Part shown: positions 24,915 to 33,313 of the stretch, in pieces
How positions within the stretch are numbered: the first letter of the stretch is position 1
Layout: each line of letters opens with the position of its first letter
Assembly (NCBI GenBank): GCA_965247015.1
Contig: CBDFGG010000004.1
Location: forward strand, 1,116,001-1,180,000
DNA: 64,000 nt
Source: JAIXWP01 sp965247015
GTDB taxonomy: Bacteria; Bacteroidota; Bacteroidia; Flavobacteriales_D; Sanyastnellaceae
Direction of reading: 5' to 3'
Translations under genes and position numbers: made by a program
The notes under the pieces: model-generated
What the model was told of the DNA's origin: nothing
Seen by the model: only the letters and a program-made list of their open reading frames with translations
The model's database searches: none

Positions 24915-27560
24915 CTATTCTTTCTCTTGAAGCCATTTTGGAAGCTTCTTGCCGTTCTTAGTTTCCTTCGGAGCCTCGGTCTTTTTGGTCTCATTTTCAA
25001 GCTTCACAGGAGCTGGTTTTTCTTCCTGTTCTGGTGTTTCACTCGCATCGTTCTCATCCCACTGCACTGTAGTGGTCGTTTGTGGTTCGGCCTTTTCTTC
25101 CTGATACGTTCCCACGTTTTGATCGTTCTTAAACAATCCAAACTCTTGCTTCAACAAAGCTTTGATGTTGTTTTTCTCCGCGGCGATTGCTTCTTGACGC
25201 TCCTCTTTTGCAGCGCCCTTATCTACGCCAAACTCAGGATTGTCAGTCGTTCCACGCATATAGATAAACATCTGTTTACCCAAACCATCATCTGCCTCGC
25301 CTCTATCTTTCTTCAACAAAACATCTCGCAGTCTAAAGCCCACGGTGTAGTCAATGGTGTTATCAAATCCGTGCTTTCCTGTTACGCTAATATCCAATGC
25401 TGACGATTTAATGTCCATCATCGGGATGATGATCTTCTTATCCTTTATCTCAATCACATTTTCCAAATAAGAAAACTTGATATCCTTCATGCGCTCTGCA
25501 AACTTGTCTTCATCTACAAATGGAGCAATCAACTTATTACTGCGGATATATTTTGCAATCTCCTGAAGCGACTCTAAGCCGATCAATTGTCCATTTGATA
25601 TTCCAATATCAATCAACGCATAAAGCTTGTCTGTTTGAATATCTAGAGACTTGGATAGAGGTACACTCATCTGAACAGCCGATGTGGCCTTGCCTCGGAG
25701 GTTGGCTTCGGTAATAAATGTCTGCCCGAAATTATTAAACGATACAAATAGCTTCTGGATATTGATGTCGGTCATATTCGCCGCGCAACTCAGCATATAG
25801 CTATCATTGCCATATGGCTCCAGTTTAACTTGGCTCAAGAAACTTCCATCTGCTGTATTCAAACTCACAGGATCGATGAATAAAGCACCTCCCCGAAGTA
25901 CAATCACGCCTCGAATGTCCGTCGCTTCAAATTTGCCAAACTTGAATTTTCCAATATTCGATTGCAATGAAAAATCAAGATTCTTAGGTAATTCAAAAAG
26001 ATAATCTTTATTCGATTTAGTACTTGACTCGGTTTCTAACAGCTGACTAAAATCGAGGACCCTCGACTTCCAATTTGCCTCTGCCACAAGCCTTTCGCCG
26101 TCTTTCAACAAAAATGGAATCAAGTTCACCAAGGTTCCATTCAACTCGAAGTCGCTGCCATTCACATTCCCAACCAATCGCTGAACGACCGCATTTTTAT
26201 TATCAAACAAAATAGTAGAACCTACATCCGTAAATAAGCGATTGCTATTTACCAATTGCATCTTCGCATCGGTCAGTTCGCCTTTACCAGTAAGAGTATA
26301 GGCTCCGTTCAGAAGCTTACCCTTCATTTCCGCTTGCGCGTAAATTTTTCCTTCACACACACTGAGCGTATCCCAATTGAAAAACTCCTTCAACTCTGTA
26401 AGACCTACATCCACCTTCATTCTTAGATCCACGGTTGGATCTTTCATTTGCTCTAATGTCCCACTCAGCTCAATCAAGCCACCCTCTAGTCGCGCAGAGA
26501 ACTTATCCAGCTGAATTCGATCCGAACGATCACTGTATTTATAATTTCCAGAAACATTCCATTCCGTCAAAGCAAGGCCACTACTGCCATTCGAAACTTG
26601 TCCGTTGCTCAATGAAAATGATGACTCAAATTTCGGACGCGACTTTTCAGAAATAGCTCCACTTAATCGTGCATCAAAAGACACCACGCCATCTGCATTA
26701 TAATCATTCAACGATGCTTTGTAGTCCGCAGGAATCACTTGAAGAGCTTCATTAAGAGTAATATCATCTCCCTTAAAACTCATGTCGATTTGCGACGTTT
26801 CACCATTCTTGTAATAGCCATTCACTAATAGCGGAATACCATCAATATTCAACTTACAATTTTCAAAATCATAACGCTCACTCTCGGTGTTTGCAAGAAA
26901 AACAGCCTCCAATGACACCTTACGATCCTGCGCTAAATCTGTAGATCCGTTGTACAACTGATTGATGGTCGTTTCTACATCCAAGGTAGTTTCAAAGGTG
27001 CTGGCGCTAAACTCACCCTCCACTGTTCCAAAAAGATTTTTTAAATCAATGAAAAATTCTGACTTCGCATTTTCATACACCAATGACATATCCTCCACCT
27101 TCACTGTTTCTAAACGAATATTAAAATCACTCGCGGTGCTATCATTGCTTTCTTTCAAAAAATGCCAATTGTCTTTTCCTTTTCGATCCACACTCAAATG
27201 CACTTTTCCATTCTCTACTTGGATTTCATCAATCTCATATTTTCCTTTAAAAATATCCCAAATATCAAATGCAAAGAAAACCTTGTCCGCCGCTACCAAT
27301 GTGTCTTTTGAAGCAAATGTCTCTTGAATATAAACATCCGAAAATTTGATAGATGCCTTAGGAAAGCTTTCCCAGAATGTAAGATCTGCCGAGGAAACAG
27401 TAGCCTTTGTAGATATCTGACTGTTGATGCGCTTGATTGCAAAACCAACCACTTCATCTTCGTAAAAACGCAGCACTATAAAGATACTCAGTGCCACCAG
27501 CGCGATGACTGATAGCAGGACAATGAGGGTGCGTTTTAATATGATTTTGAACCTTGACAT
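24915..27560 (-). CDS. AsmA-like family envelope protein
   Basis: 881 residues. A single N-terminal transmembrane helix (~8-31) follows a short basic start (MSRFKIILKRT). Next is the AsmA N-terminal pattern: VSSADLTFWESFPKASIKF, then VQVENGKVHLSVDRKGKDNW-type beta repeats. The long beta-rich body resembles the beta-taco/RBG-type bridges of AsmA/TamB relatives, and an AsmA-like C-terminal region (FSYLENVIEIKDKKI..) lies near 690-760. The last ~90 residues are a low-complexity Lys/Glu/Pro/Thr tail. AsmA-family proteins act between inner and outer membrane in phospholipid or outer-membrane homeostasis; the specific role here is inferred. The tail is unusual and could be a periplasmic spacer. Confidence 0.8.
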   Translation of the reverse strand: MSRFKIILKRTLIVLLSVIALVALSIFIVLRFYEDEVVGFAIKRINSQISTKATVSSADLTFWESFPKASIKFSDVYIQETFASKDTLVAADKVFFAFDIWDIFKGKYEIDEIQVENGKVHLSVDRKGKDNWHFLKESNDSTASDFNIRLETVKVEDMSLVYENAKSEFFIDLKNLFGTVEGEFSASTFETTLDVETTINQLYNGSTDLAQDRKVSLEAVFLANTESERYDFENCKLNIDGIPLLVNGYYKNGETSQIDMSFKGDDITLNEALQVIPADYKASLNDYNADGVVSFDARLSGAISEKSRPKFESSFSLSNGQVSNGSSGLALTEWNVSGNYKYSDRSDRIQLDKFSARLEGGLIELSGTLEQMKDPTVDLRMKVDVGLTELKEFFNWDTLSVCEGKIYAQAEMKGKLLNGAYTLTGKGELTDAKMQLVNSNRLFTDVGSTILFDNKNAVVQRLVGNVNGSDFELNGTLVNLIPFLLKDGERLVAEANWKSRVLDFSQLLETESSTKSNKDYLFELPKNLDFSLQSNIGKFKFGKFEATDIRGVIVLRGGALFIDPVSLNTADGSFLSQVKLEPYGNDSYMLSCAANMTDINIQKLFVSFNNFGQTFITEANLRGKATSAVQMSVPLSKSLDIQTDKLYALIDIGISNGQLIGLESLQEIAKYIRSNKLIAPFVDEDKFAERMKDIKFSYLENVIEIKDKKIIIPMMDIKSSALDISVTGKHGFDNTIDYTVGFRLRDVLLKKDRGEADDGLGKQMFIYMRGTTDNPEFGVDKGAAKEERQEAIAAEKNNIKALLKQEFGLFKNDQNVGTYQEEKAEPQTTTTVQWDENDASETPEQEEKPAPVKLENETKKTEAPKETKNGKKLPKWLQEKE

Positions 27561-27659
27561 TCGATGCGTGAAAGTAGAACAACAAAACTTTGCTAAAATT
27601 TCATACCGAAATCAAAAACCCACACCGCAATGTTCACACTATTGGCTAACTTAGCCCTT

Positions 27660-28400
27660 ATGAATAAGCGTGAATTTCTCAAAACCGCGAGCGCACTAGG
27701 TGTAGGCGTGGTTCTCTCTCCTGTTATTAGTTGTGCAAACAACAAAGCTGTGGCTTCTGTGCTCGGCTTACCTAGCGAAGATGGCTTCACTTTGCCTCCT
27801 CTTGGCTTCGATTTTAAGGCCCTAGAGCCTCACATCGACGCTATGACCATGGAGATACACCACGACAAGCACCACGCGGCTTATGTGACCAATCTAAACA
27901 AAGCAATTGCCACTCTGCCAGCATATGCAGGTAAGAGCATAGAGCAAGTATGTGAAATGGTCACAGCAACAGAAGGTGCCATCCGCAACAACGGCGGCGG
28001 ACATTACAACCACTCAAAATTCTGGAAGTGGATTACTCCAGGCGGAGCGAAAGCACCATCAGGCGACCTTCTCATTGCCATCGAACGCAACTTTGGTAAT
28101 CTCGAAGAATTCAAAAAAGCTTTTGGCGAAGCCGCTAAAACCCGCTTCGGAAGCGGCTGGGCTTGGTTGAGCATCAACGCAAAACAACAACTCGAAATCT
28201 CATCAACTCCAAATCAAGATAATCCACTCATGAAATCATTAGTGGAAAAGCCGGGAACGCCAATTCTAGGACTAGATGTATGGGAACACGCATACTACTT
28301 GAACTATCAAAACAAGCGTCCTGATTATATCACTGCATTTTGGAATGTTGTCAATTGGGATGTTGTAGCTGCAGATTATGCTGCTGCAATGAAAAAATAA
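27660..28400 (+). CDS. exported lipoprotein superoxide dismutase, Mn type
   Basis: 246 residues from the ATG at 27660; an upstream in-frame ATG at 27630 would add 10 residues and is less likely. The first 25 residues, MNKREFLK followed by a hydrophobic stretch to VISC, form a Tat-like (KR rather than RR) lipoprotein signal with lipidation at Cys25. The rest is a complete Fe/Mn superoxide dismutase. Metal ligands are His67 (MEIHHDKHH), His118 (GGHYNHSKFW), Asp206 and His210 (LGLDVWEHAYY). GGxHxNHS and Gln186 in TPNQD are Mn-type markers. It would convert superoxide to H2O2 and O2, outside the cytoplasm if the signal works. It is divergent from the AsmA gene. Confidence 0.9.
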   Translation: MNKREFLKTASALGVGVVLSPVISCANNKAVASVLGLPSEDGFTLPPLGFDFKALEPHIDAMTMEIHHDKHHAAYVTNLNKAIATLPAYAGKSIEQVCEMVTATEGAIRNNGGGHYNHSKFWKWITPGGAKAPSGDLLIAIERNFGNLEEFKKAFGEAAKTRFGSGWAWLSINAKQQLEISSTPNQDNPLMKSLVEKPGTPILGLDVWEHAYYLNYQNKRPDYITAFWNVVNWDVVAADYAAAMKK

Positions 28401-28403
28401 TAC

Positions 28404-29618
28404 TTACTGCCAAGCGAATCTTTTCATTAGTCTTCCCACGAGGGCTAATGAAAAGACGCTTCCCAGTAGTAACACGGTGATGATAATTCCCACCACATCG
28501 AGTGGCTTCACCAATACTGGATAATACTCTACCATGGCTCCTTGCATGGTCACAAGCCCGAAAGTTTGTTGTGCGTAGCACAAGCCCAATCCCACTGCCG
28601 CACCAATCAGTGCTCCGAGTGTATTGATGAAAATCCCTTCGTAAATAAATATACGATCAATCATCGGGCGCGTGGCACCAAGTGACTCCAAAAGACGAAT
28701 GTCTTTTTTCTTTTCAATAATCAACATCGTCAACGATGCGATGATATTGAAACATGCGATTCCCAAGATGAAAAGCAAGATCAAAAATGTAAACCACTTC
28801 TCAGAAGCATTGGTCTTGTAGACAAGCGCATTGCGATCATAGCGCGTTTCCACTTTTAATTCTTTTGGTAAAAAAGATTCAAGTTGCTTCTTCACCTCAT
28901 CCTCATTCGCACCCTCAACTAAACTCAACTCCACAGAGGTAATCCGGTCATCCATTGCAAAAAGCTCTCGAGCGAAATTCAATGGAACAAACAAATACTT
29001 CACATCCAATTCAGCATTCACTGAAAAGGCACCGCTCACCATAATGTTAGCACGATTGAAAGCATTCTCTTTATATCGCGAAAGTTTCTTTCCTCGAATC
29101 GGCGCATTGATCAGAAGAATCGGAGGGTCATTCTCAGGGCGCGGCAGACGCAGTTCACTGTAAACTCCCAATCCCAAAACAGCATAATTGAAACTATCTT
29201 TTTGCAAAGCAAAATCTCCGAAATACATCATGCTGTCTATCGTAGAGTGCTCGCCATAATTCAAAGGCACACCTTTGATGGTAGCCACAGAATTATAATC
29301 GGAATATTGCAACCAAGCATCCTCTTCGATGATGCGGCTATAGTTCGCAATGCCGGCAATTTCTTTAAACTTTGAATCAACAATCAGACTATCTGCAAAT
29401 GATTTTCCCTCCACCGGAACAATCGTCAGTGGTGCATCGAAATTGGAAAATAATTGCTGGACCAACATTTCAATACCGCTGAATGCGCTCATCACGCAAA
29501 TCATCGCCGCTGTTACAAATGCAACAACAGTCATCGAAATCATTGAAATAATATTGATAATGTTTCGCGACTTCTTCGCGAATAAATAACGACGCGCTAT
29601 GTAGTACGAAACATTCAC
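28404..29618 (-). CDS. LolC/LolE-type lipoprotein-releasing ABC transporter permease
   Basis: 404 residues from a GTG at 29618 (MNVSYYIARRYLFAKKSRN). This start matches the family N-terminus better than a TTG six codons upstream, and it avoids overlap with the methyltransferase gene. Transmembrane helices lie at ~22-47, ~270-300, ~318-345 and ~370-395, with a large periplasmic MacB-like domain between the first two. IEKKKDIRLLESLGATRPMI is the cytoplasmic coupling motif of the FtsX/LolE family. The family extracts lipoproteins from the inner membrane with the ATPase LolD, which is not in this window. It lies downstream of rbfA and the methyltransferase gene. The 3' end faces the SOD gene, 3 bp apart. 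Confidence 0.85.
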   Translation of the reverse strand: MNVSYYIARRYLFAKKSRNIINIISMISMTVVAFVTAAMICVMSAFSGIEMLVQQLFSNFDAPLTIVPVEGKSFADSLIVDSKFKEIAGIANYSRIIEEDAWLQYSDYNSVATIKGVPLNYGEHSTIDSMMYFGDFALQKDSFNYAVLGLGVYSELRLPRPENDPPILLINAPIRGKKLSRYKENAFNRANIMVSGAFSVNAELDVKYLFVPLNFARELFAMDDRITSVELSLVEGANEDEVKKQLESFLPKELKVETRYDRNALVYKTNASEKWFTFLILLFILGIACFNIIASLTMLIIEKKKDIRLLESLGATRPMIDRIFIYEGIFINTLGALIGAAVGLGLCYAQQTFGLVTMQGAMVEYYPVLVKPLDVVGIIITVLLLGSVFSLALVGRLMKRFAWQ

Positions 29619-29622
29619 TTGA

Positions 29623-30429
29623 TTACTTAGTCGCAATCACGATTAAGCCTGTTCCCGTGCGGTGTGCAGTGTGACTGTCAATGAAATTTAATATCAAAGA
29701 AATCGGCATCACCACTAAATAATAAAATGGTAAAAGAATGAAAAACGCACGTGAAAAATTCAATAAACGCATTGGAATACTCATCGACAGTCTCCATGAG
29801 ATTTGTCCGGGAGTCCCATAGCTGTAATGCAATTTTTTCTTTTTAAAACCTGCAAGCGCAAGCTTGTCTTTCATCTCTTGCATGCCATAACCGTTGCGCA
29901 CGTGCTCTTCGATAAAGCTACCATCTTCCTCATCGTGCGCGTCGCTACCACCTTGGTCTGATGGGGTTGAAATAATCAACGTTGCGCCATCCTTCATACT
30001 TGCATAAAAGTTCTTCAACACATCCACATCTTCGAGGATATGCTCCATCACATCTACGCACAGCACTAAATCGAAAGCATTTTCTTTTCTGAATTTTGTC
30101 AAGTCAGCAACTTTGAAAAAAGCATGTTGCTTTCCCAAGGCACGAAACAATTCATTGCATTCTGCTACTTGATCATCCTTTACATCCACACCCAGCAAGC
30201 AATATTTATCGCTGAATTTGCTCATGTGATAGCTGTACTGACCGAAGCCAGAGCCAGCATCTAAGATGTGCGCCTTCGCGGGTGCAGTCTTGCGCCATTT
30301 GCGCAACTCACGATGAATGTGCCACGTGCGAAGCAAGAGGACATCCAATAACTTGTAAAATAAAATTCTTAAATATGGACTGCGGTTGAAAACGTTACCG
30401 AGCGACTTCTTAATAGGATCGTAATGCAT
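29623..30429 (-). CDS. class I SAM-dependent methyltransferase with hydrophobic C-terminus
   Basis: 268 residues. The methyltransferase core is clear: motif I ILDAGSGFGQYSYHM (~55-69), acidic loop LLGVDVKDDQ, LVLCVDVMEHI (motif with the VMEHI signature near 130), and LIISTPSDQGG. After ~200 a hydrophobic stretch (FFILLPFYYLVVMPISLIL) suggests membrane association. The substrate cannot be told from sequence; relatives near membranes act on lipids or quinone-like compounds, but this is inference. It sits between rbfA (21 bp upstream) and the LolE-type permease (4 bp downstream), in one leftward transcript. Confidence 0.78.
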   Translation of the reverse strand: MHYDPIKKSLGNVFNRSPYLRILFYKLLDVLLLRTWHIHRELRKWRKTAPAKAHILDAGSGFGQYSYHMSKFSDKYCLLGVDVKDDQVAECNELFRALGKQHAFFKVADLTKFRKENAFDLVLCVDVMEHILEDVDVLKNFYASMKDGATLIISTPSDQGGSDAHDEEDGSFIEEHVRNGYGMQEMKDKLALAGFKKKKLHYSYGTPGQISWRLSMSIPMRLLNFSRAFFILLPFYYLVVMPISLILNFIDSHTAHRTGTGLIVIATK

Positions 30430-30450
30430 GGATTCTTGTTCTTAATGATT

Positions 30451-30792
30451 CTACTTCTTCTTCAAGAGACGATCGATCTCTTCAAAATAATCCAGTGAAT
30501 CATCTATATAAAAACTCAACGAAGGAATTTTTCTCAATTGCTTACCTACTGCCTCTCCCAACATTCTTCTCAACACAGAATTTTTCTCTGTCACCAAAGT
30601 CATCCCATGCTCTTTTTTTTCTGTAGGGAAAAAACTCAAATAAATTTTCGCAACACTCAAATCTGGTGCTACACGGACATTGGTCACTGTAATCATCAAA
30701 CCTTCGAAATGTGTATGCATGTTCTGTTGAAACACGGTACTCATCTCGCGCTTGATCAACGACCCCATTTTTTCTAATCGAATACTAGACAT
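30451..30792 (-). CDS. rbfA: 30S ribosome-binding factor A
   Basis: 113 residues from the ATG at 30792 (MSSIRLEKMGSLIKREMS). A longer frame to 30888 would run over the divergent acetyltransferase gene and its promoter and is rejected. RbfA features are the N-terminal RLEKMGSLIKREMS helix, the KH-like core (ITVTNVRVAPDLSVAKIYLSFFP) and the C-terminal LRKIPSLSFYIDDSLDYF. It binds the immature 30S subunit and helps 16S rRNA 5'-end maturation. A perfect -7 promoter element ends only 4 nt before the ATG, so the transcript is probably leaderless. Confidence 0.92.
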   Translation of the reverse strand: MSSIRLEKMGSLIKREMSTVFQQNMHTHFEGLMITVTNVRVAPDLSVAKIYLSFFPTEKKEHGMTLVTEKNSVLRRMLGEAVGKQLRKIPSLSFYIDDSLDYFEEIDRLLKKK

Positions 30793-30796
30793 GCTG

Positions 30797-30804
30797 CAAA
30801 GGTA
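30797..30804 (-). promoter_or_regulatory. -7 promoter element of rbfA, leaderless
   Basis: Read leftward the bases are TACCTTTG, a full match to TAnnTTTG, then CAGC and the rbfA ATG. With the start of transcription about 4 nt after the element, the mRNA begins at or next to the ATG. Confidence 0.6.
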
Positions 30805-30807
30805 CAT

Positions 30808-30815
30808 TACTTTTG
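30808..30815 (+). promoter_or_regulatory. -7 promoter element of the acetyltransferase gene, leaderless
   Basis: TACTTTTG, then CTGC, then the ATG at 30820. It is back to back with the rbfA element, 3 bp apart. Each promoter's -33 region therefore lies inside the start of the opposite gene. Confidence 0.6.
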
Positions 30816-30819
30816 CTGC

Positions 30820-31308
30820 ATGGCGGTTAATGTCACTATAAGAGAAGGGCTCAAAACGGATATGCCGGCGGTACTCGCCCTCATTCAAGAATTAGCCGTC
30901 TACGAAAAAGCTCCCCATGAAGTAGTAGTTACTGCCTCAGATATGGAGGAATACGGCTTCGGAAACGAGCCATACTTCAAGCTTTTCGTTGCTTGCAACG
31001 AAGACAAAATCATCGGGATCTCGCTCTTTTTCATCAGATACTCCACCTGGAAAGGACCGCTGCTACACCTCGAAGACCTCGTGGTTTCCGATGAATACCG
31101 AGGCCGCGGAATTGGGCACCTCCTCTTCGAACGTACCATGCAATACGCTCATGAGAAAAATTTAGCCGGAATGGCTTGGCAAGTCCTCGATTGGAACGAA
31201 CCTGCTATCCGTTTTTATGATAAATATAAAGCCTCCTACTCCAGCGAATGGCTCAATGGAAGGCTATCAAAAGATCAAATCGCATCCTTTTTTAATACTA
31301 CAAAATGA
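30820..31308 (+). CDS. GNAT N-acetyltransferase, diamine acetyltransferase (SSAT)-like
   Basis: 162 residues. The GNAT fold has the acetyl-CoA loop YRGRGIGHLLFE (~94-105) after LLHLEDLVVSDE, and the motif B segment WQVLDWNEPAIRFYDKY (~125-141). The WNEPAIxFY pattern and overall length are those of the spermidine/spermine or thialysine acetyltransferase group, so the likely substrate is a polyamine or a lysine-like amine. That is inference from family. The last 4 bp overlap the aspartate kinase start (ATGA), so the two are translationally coupled. Confidence 0.85.
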   Translation: MAVNVTIREGLKTDMPAVLALIQELAVYEKAPHEVVVTASDMEEYGFGNEPYFKLFVACNEDKIIGISLFFIRYSTWKGPLLHLEDLVVSDEYRGRGIGHLLFERTMQYAHEKNLAGMAWQVLDWNEPAIRFYDKYKASYSSEWLNGRLSKDQIASFFNTTK

Positions 31309-32561
31309 AGGTTTTCAAATTCGGCGGAGCCTCTGTGAAAGATGCAGCGGCAGTTAAAAACGTAGCCTCTATCATCCAGAAATTCCCCAATGACAAACTC
31401 GTCATCGTTATCTCTGCTATGGGAAAGGTGACCAACGCCCTGGAAGACCTTCACCGCGCGCGTTTCCACAATGGAAACACAATTGAAGTCATCGAGAGAA
31501 TTAAGGCCTATCACCAATCGATTGGCGAAGAACTCTTTGGCAATAAATACGACGAGGCTATGGCGCCCGTCATTGCGCTCTTTCAAAAAATGCAGGATCA
31601 ATGTGACACTCCTGTAACCACCAATGAAGATCTCGAATACGACCAAATCGTATGCTTTGGAGAGCTTTTCTCCACCACGATGGTGCAGGCTTTCCTTCAA
31701 GCAAATCAATTTAGTTCGACATTGATCGATGCGCGAGATGTCATCAAGACCGACAGCCGACACCGCGACGCTCGCGTGAATTGGGACCAAAGCGCCACAG
31801 AGGCTCAGGCCATCCACACTGCAATGTCGCAGCATCAAATCGTAATCACACAAGGCTTCATCGGAAGCGATATTAACGGCCATTCTACTACGCTCGGCCG
31901 CGAAGGAAGCGACTTCACCGCAGCAATTCTCGCATATCTCCTCGACGCTTCGGATGTAACCATTTGGAAAGACGTTCCCGGTATGCTCAATGCAGATCCC
32001 AAATGGTTCGGCGATACAGTGAAGTTGGATAAAATTTCTTTCAGAGAAGCTATAGAATTAGCCTACTACGGAGCAAGTGTAATTCACCCGAAAACAGTAA
32101 AGCCGCTGCAGAATAAAAATATTCCGCTTTACATCAAATCGTTTATCGATCCTGATGCACCCGGCAGCGCTATACAAGAGAGCACCGATGCAGACCACCT
32201 TGTACCATCCTTTATCTGCAAGGCAAATCAAGTATTGATCAGCATCACACCGAAAGATTTTTCATTTGTGGTAGAAGATAATTTGAGAGAAATTTTTGAT
32301 CTCCTTTCTCAAATCGGAATTCGCATTCACCTCATGGAAAATAGTGCGCTTAATTTTTCTATTTGTATTGATAAAGATGAATACAAGCAAGAAAAACTTT
32401 TTGATGTATTGAAAAATAAATACACCATTCGATACAACGAAAATCTTGTATTGCTTACAGCACGCCACTATACCGAAGAAAATATTCGCATGCTCACCAA
32501 AGAAAAAGAAATTCTTTTAGAGCAACGAAACCGACAAACGATTCGATTTGTAGCGCGTTAA
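31305..32561 (+). CDS. aspartate kinase
   Basis: 418 residues. The amino-acid kinase domain starts KVFKFGGASVKD and has VISAMGKVTNAL, a QGFIGSD segment, LGREGSDFTAAILA (~205-218), WKDVPGMLNADPK and YGASVIHPKTVKPL (~256-269). A C-terminal ACT-type regulatory part follows (ITPKDFSFVVEDNLREIFDL). It phosphorylates aspartate, the first step toward lysine, threonine, methionine and diaminopimelate. It is monofunctional and has no fused homoserine dehydrogenase. It overlaps the acetyltransferase gene by 4 bp. The convergent truB gene ends 1 bp downstream. Confidence 0.92.
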   Translation: MKVFKFGGASVKDAAAVKNVASIIQKFPNDKLVIVISAMGKVTNALEDLHRARFHNGNTIEVIERIKAYHQSIGEELFGNKYDEAMAPVIALFQKMQDQCDTPVTTNEDLEYDQIVCFGELFSTTMVQAFLQANQFSSTLIDARDVIKTDSRHRDARVNWDQSATEAQAIHTAMSQHQIVITQGFIGSDINGHSTTLGREGSDFTAAILAYLLDASDVTIWKDVPGMLNADPKWFGDTVKLDKISFREAIELAYYGASVIHPKTVKPLQNKNIPLYIKSFIDPDAPGSAIQESTDADHLVPSFICKANQVLISITPKDFSFVVEDNLREIFDLLSQIGIRIHLMENSALNFSICIDKDEYKQEKLFDVLKNKYTIRYNENLVLLTARHYTEENIRMLTKEKEILLEQRNRQTIRFVAR

Positions 32562-32562
32562 A

Positions 32563-33297
32563 CTATACTTTTTGATAAACAGGAAGCGACATTAAATAAG
32601 CTTCCAAATCTTCCATGGTCTTTGCGTCTTCAATACGGAATGGCGCACTCTCCGTGCGACGCAGCGCACTTAAATGAGATCCACTATCCAATCGTTTTCC
32701 GAAGTCATTTGCAATCGTTCGAATGTATGTTCCCTTCGAACATCTGATTTTGAAATCCACTTCAGGTAAGCGAATCGCCGTGAGTTCAAATGCATAAACA
32801 TGAATCAAAGCCTGGCGCATTTGAATCTCTTCACCTGCGCGCGCCGCTTCATACGCTCGTTTCCCATCAATCTGTTTTGCAGAATAAATCGGAGGAGTTT
32901 GCAGTTGTTCTCCAATAAAAGAGGCCGCAGCTTCTAAAAGCTGGGCCTCTGTTAAATCTTTATAGGGATAGTCTCCTTCAGGAGTTGTTTCCAAATCGAA
33001 ACTGGGAGTTGTTTGCCCCAATACGATCGTTCCGGTATATTCCTTTTTTCCACCTTGAATGGCTACGATTTGCTTCGTGCACTTTCCTGTGCACACCACT
33101 AATAGTCCACTCGCCAAAGGGTCTAATGTGCCCGCATGACCGATTTTAAACTTCGGTGCTTTGCAATGATGGCGCATCAGCCACTTTAATCTACCCACTA
33201 CATCAAAGCTGGTCCACTTCAACGGCTTGTCTACTAAAAAGACAGCCCCATCCATCACTTCATTGATGTTTTCAAAAGAATACGGCCTCGGAATCAT
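32563..33297 (-). CDS. truB: tRNA pseudouridine(55) synthase
   Basis: 244 residues. The TruB catalytic motif GHAGTLDPLASGLL holds the nucleophile Asp59. KPLKWTSFDVV near the N-terminus and QTPPIYSAKQIDGKRAYEAAR near residue 130 are further family motifs, and RCSKGTYIRTIANDFG lies at ~195. It makes pseudouridine at tRNA position 55. The RNA-binding PUA domain found in some TruB proteins is reduced to a short C-terminal tail, which is usual in Bacteroidota. It has its own promoter in the 16 bp gap after the redoxin gene. Confidence 0.93.
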   Translation of the reverse strand: MIPRPYSFENINEVMDGAVFLVDKPLKWTSFDVVGRLKWLMRHHCKAPKFKIGHAGTLDPLASGLLVVCTGKCTKQIVAIQGGKKEYTGTIVLGQTTPSFDLETTPEGDYPYKDLTEAQLLEAAASFIGEQLQTPPIYSAKQIDGKRAYEAARAGEEIQMRQALIHVYAFELTAIRLPEVDFKIRCSKGTYIRTIANDFGKRLDSGSHLSALRRTESAPFRIEDAKTMEDLEAYLMSLPVYQKV

Positions 33298-33301
33298 GAG
33301 G

Positions 33302-33309
33302 CAAAAATA
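33302..33309 (-). promoter_or_regulatory. -7 promoter element of truB, leaderless
   Basis: Read leftward the bases are TATTTTTG, then GAGG on the plus strand (CCTC on the coding strand), then the truB ATG at 33297. The spacer is exactly 4 nt, as at rbfA. Confidence 0.55.
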
Positions 33310-33313
33310 GGGT

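Noticed and set aside
24831..25403. 190-residue hydrophobic open frame opposite the AsmA gene tail
   Set aside because: It is antisense to the Lys/Glu-rich tail, which gives Phe/Leu-rich antisense frames. It has no promoter or known domain.
30793..30888. Longer N-terminus for rbfA starting at 30888
   Set aside because: It would cover the divergent acetyltransferase start and both promoters, and the extra residues do not look like RbfA.
31275..31883. 202-residue open frame antisense to aspartate kinase
   Set aside because: The kinase frame has all family motifs across this stretch; the antisense frame has none.
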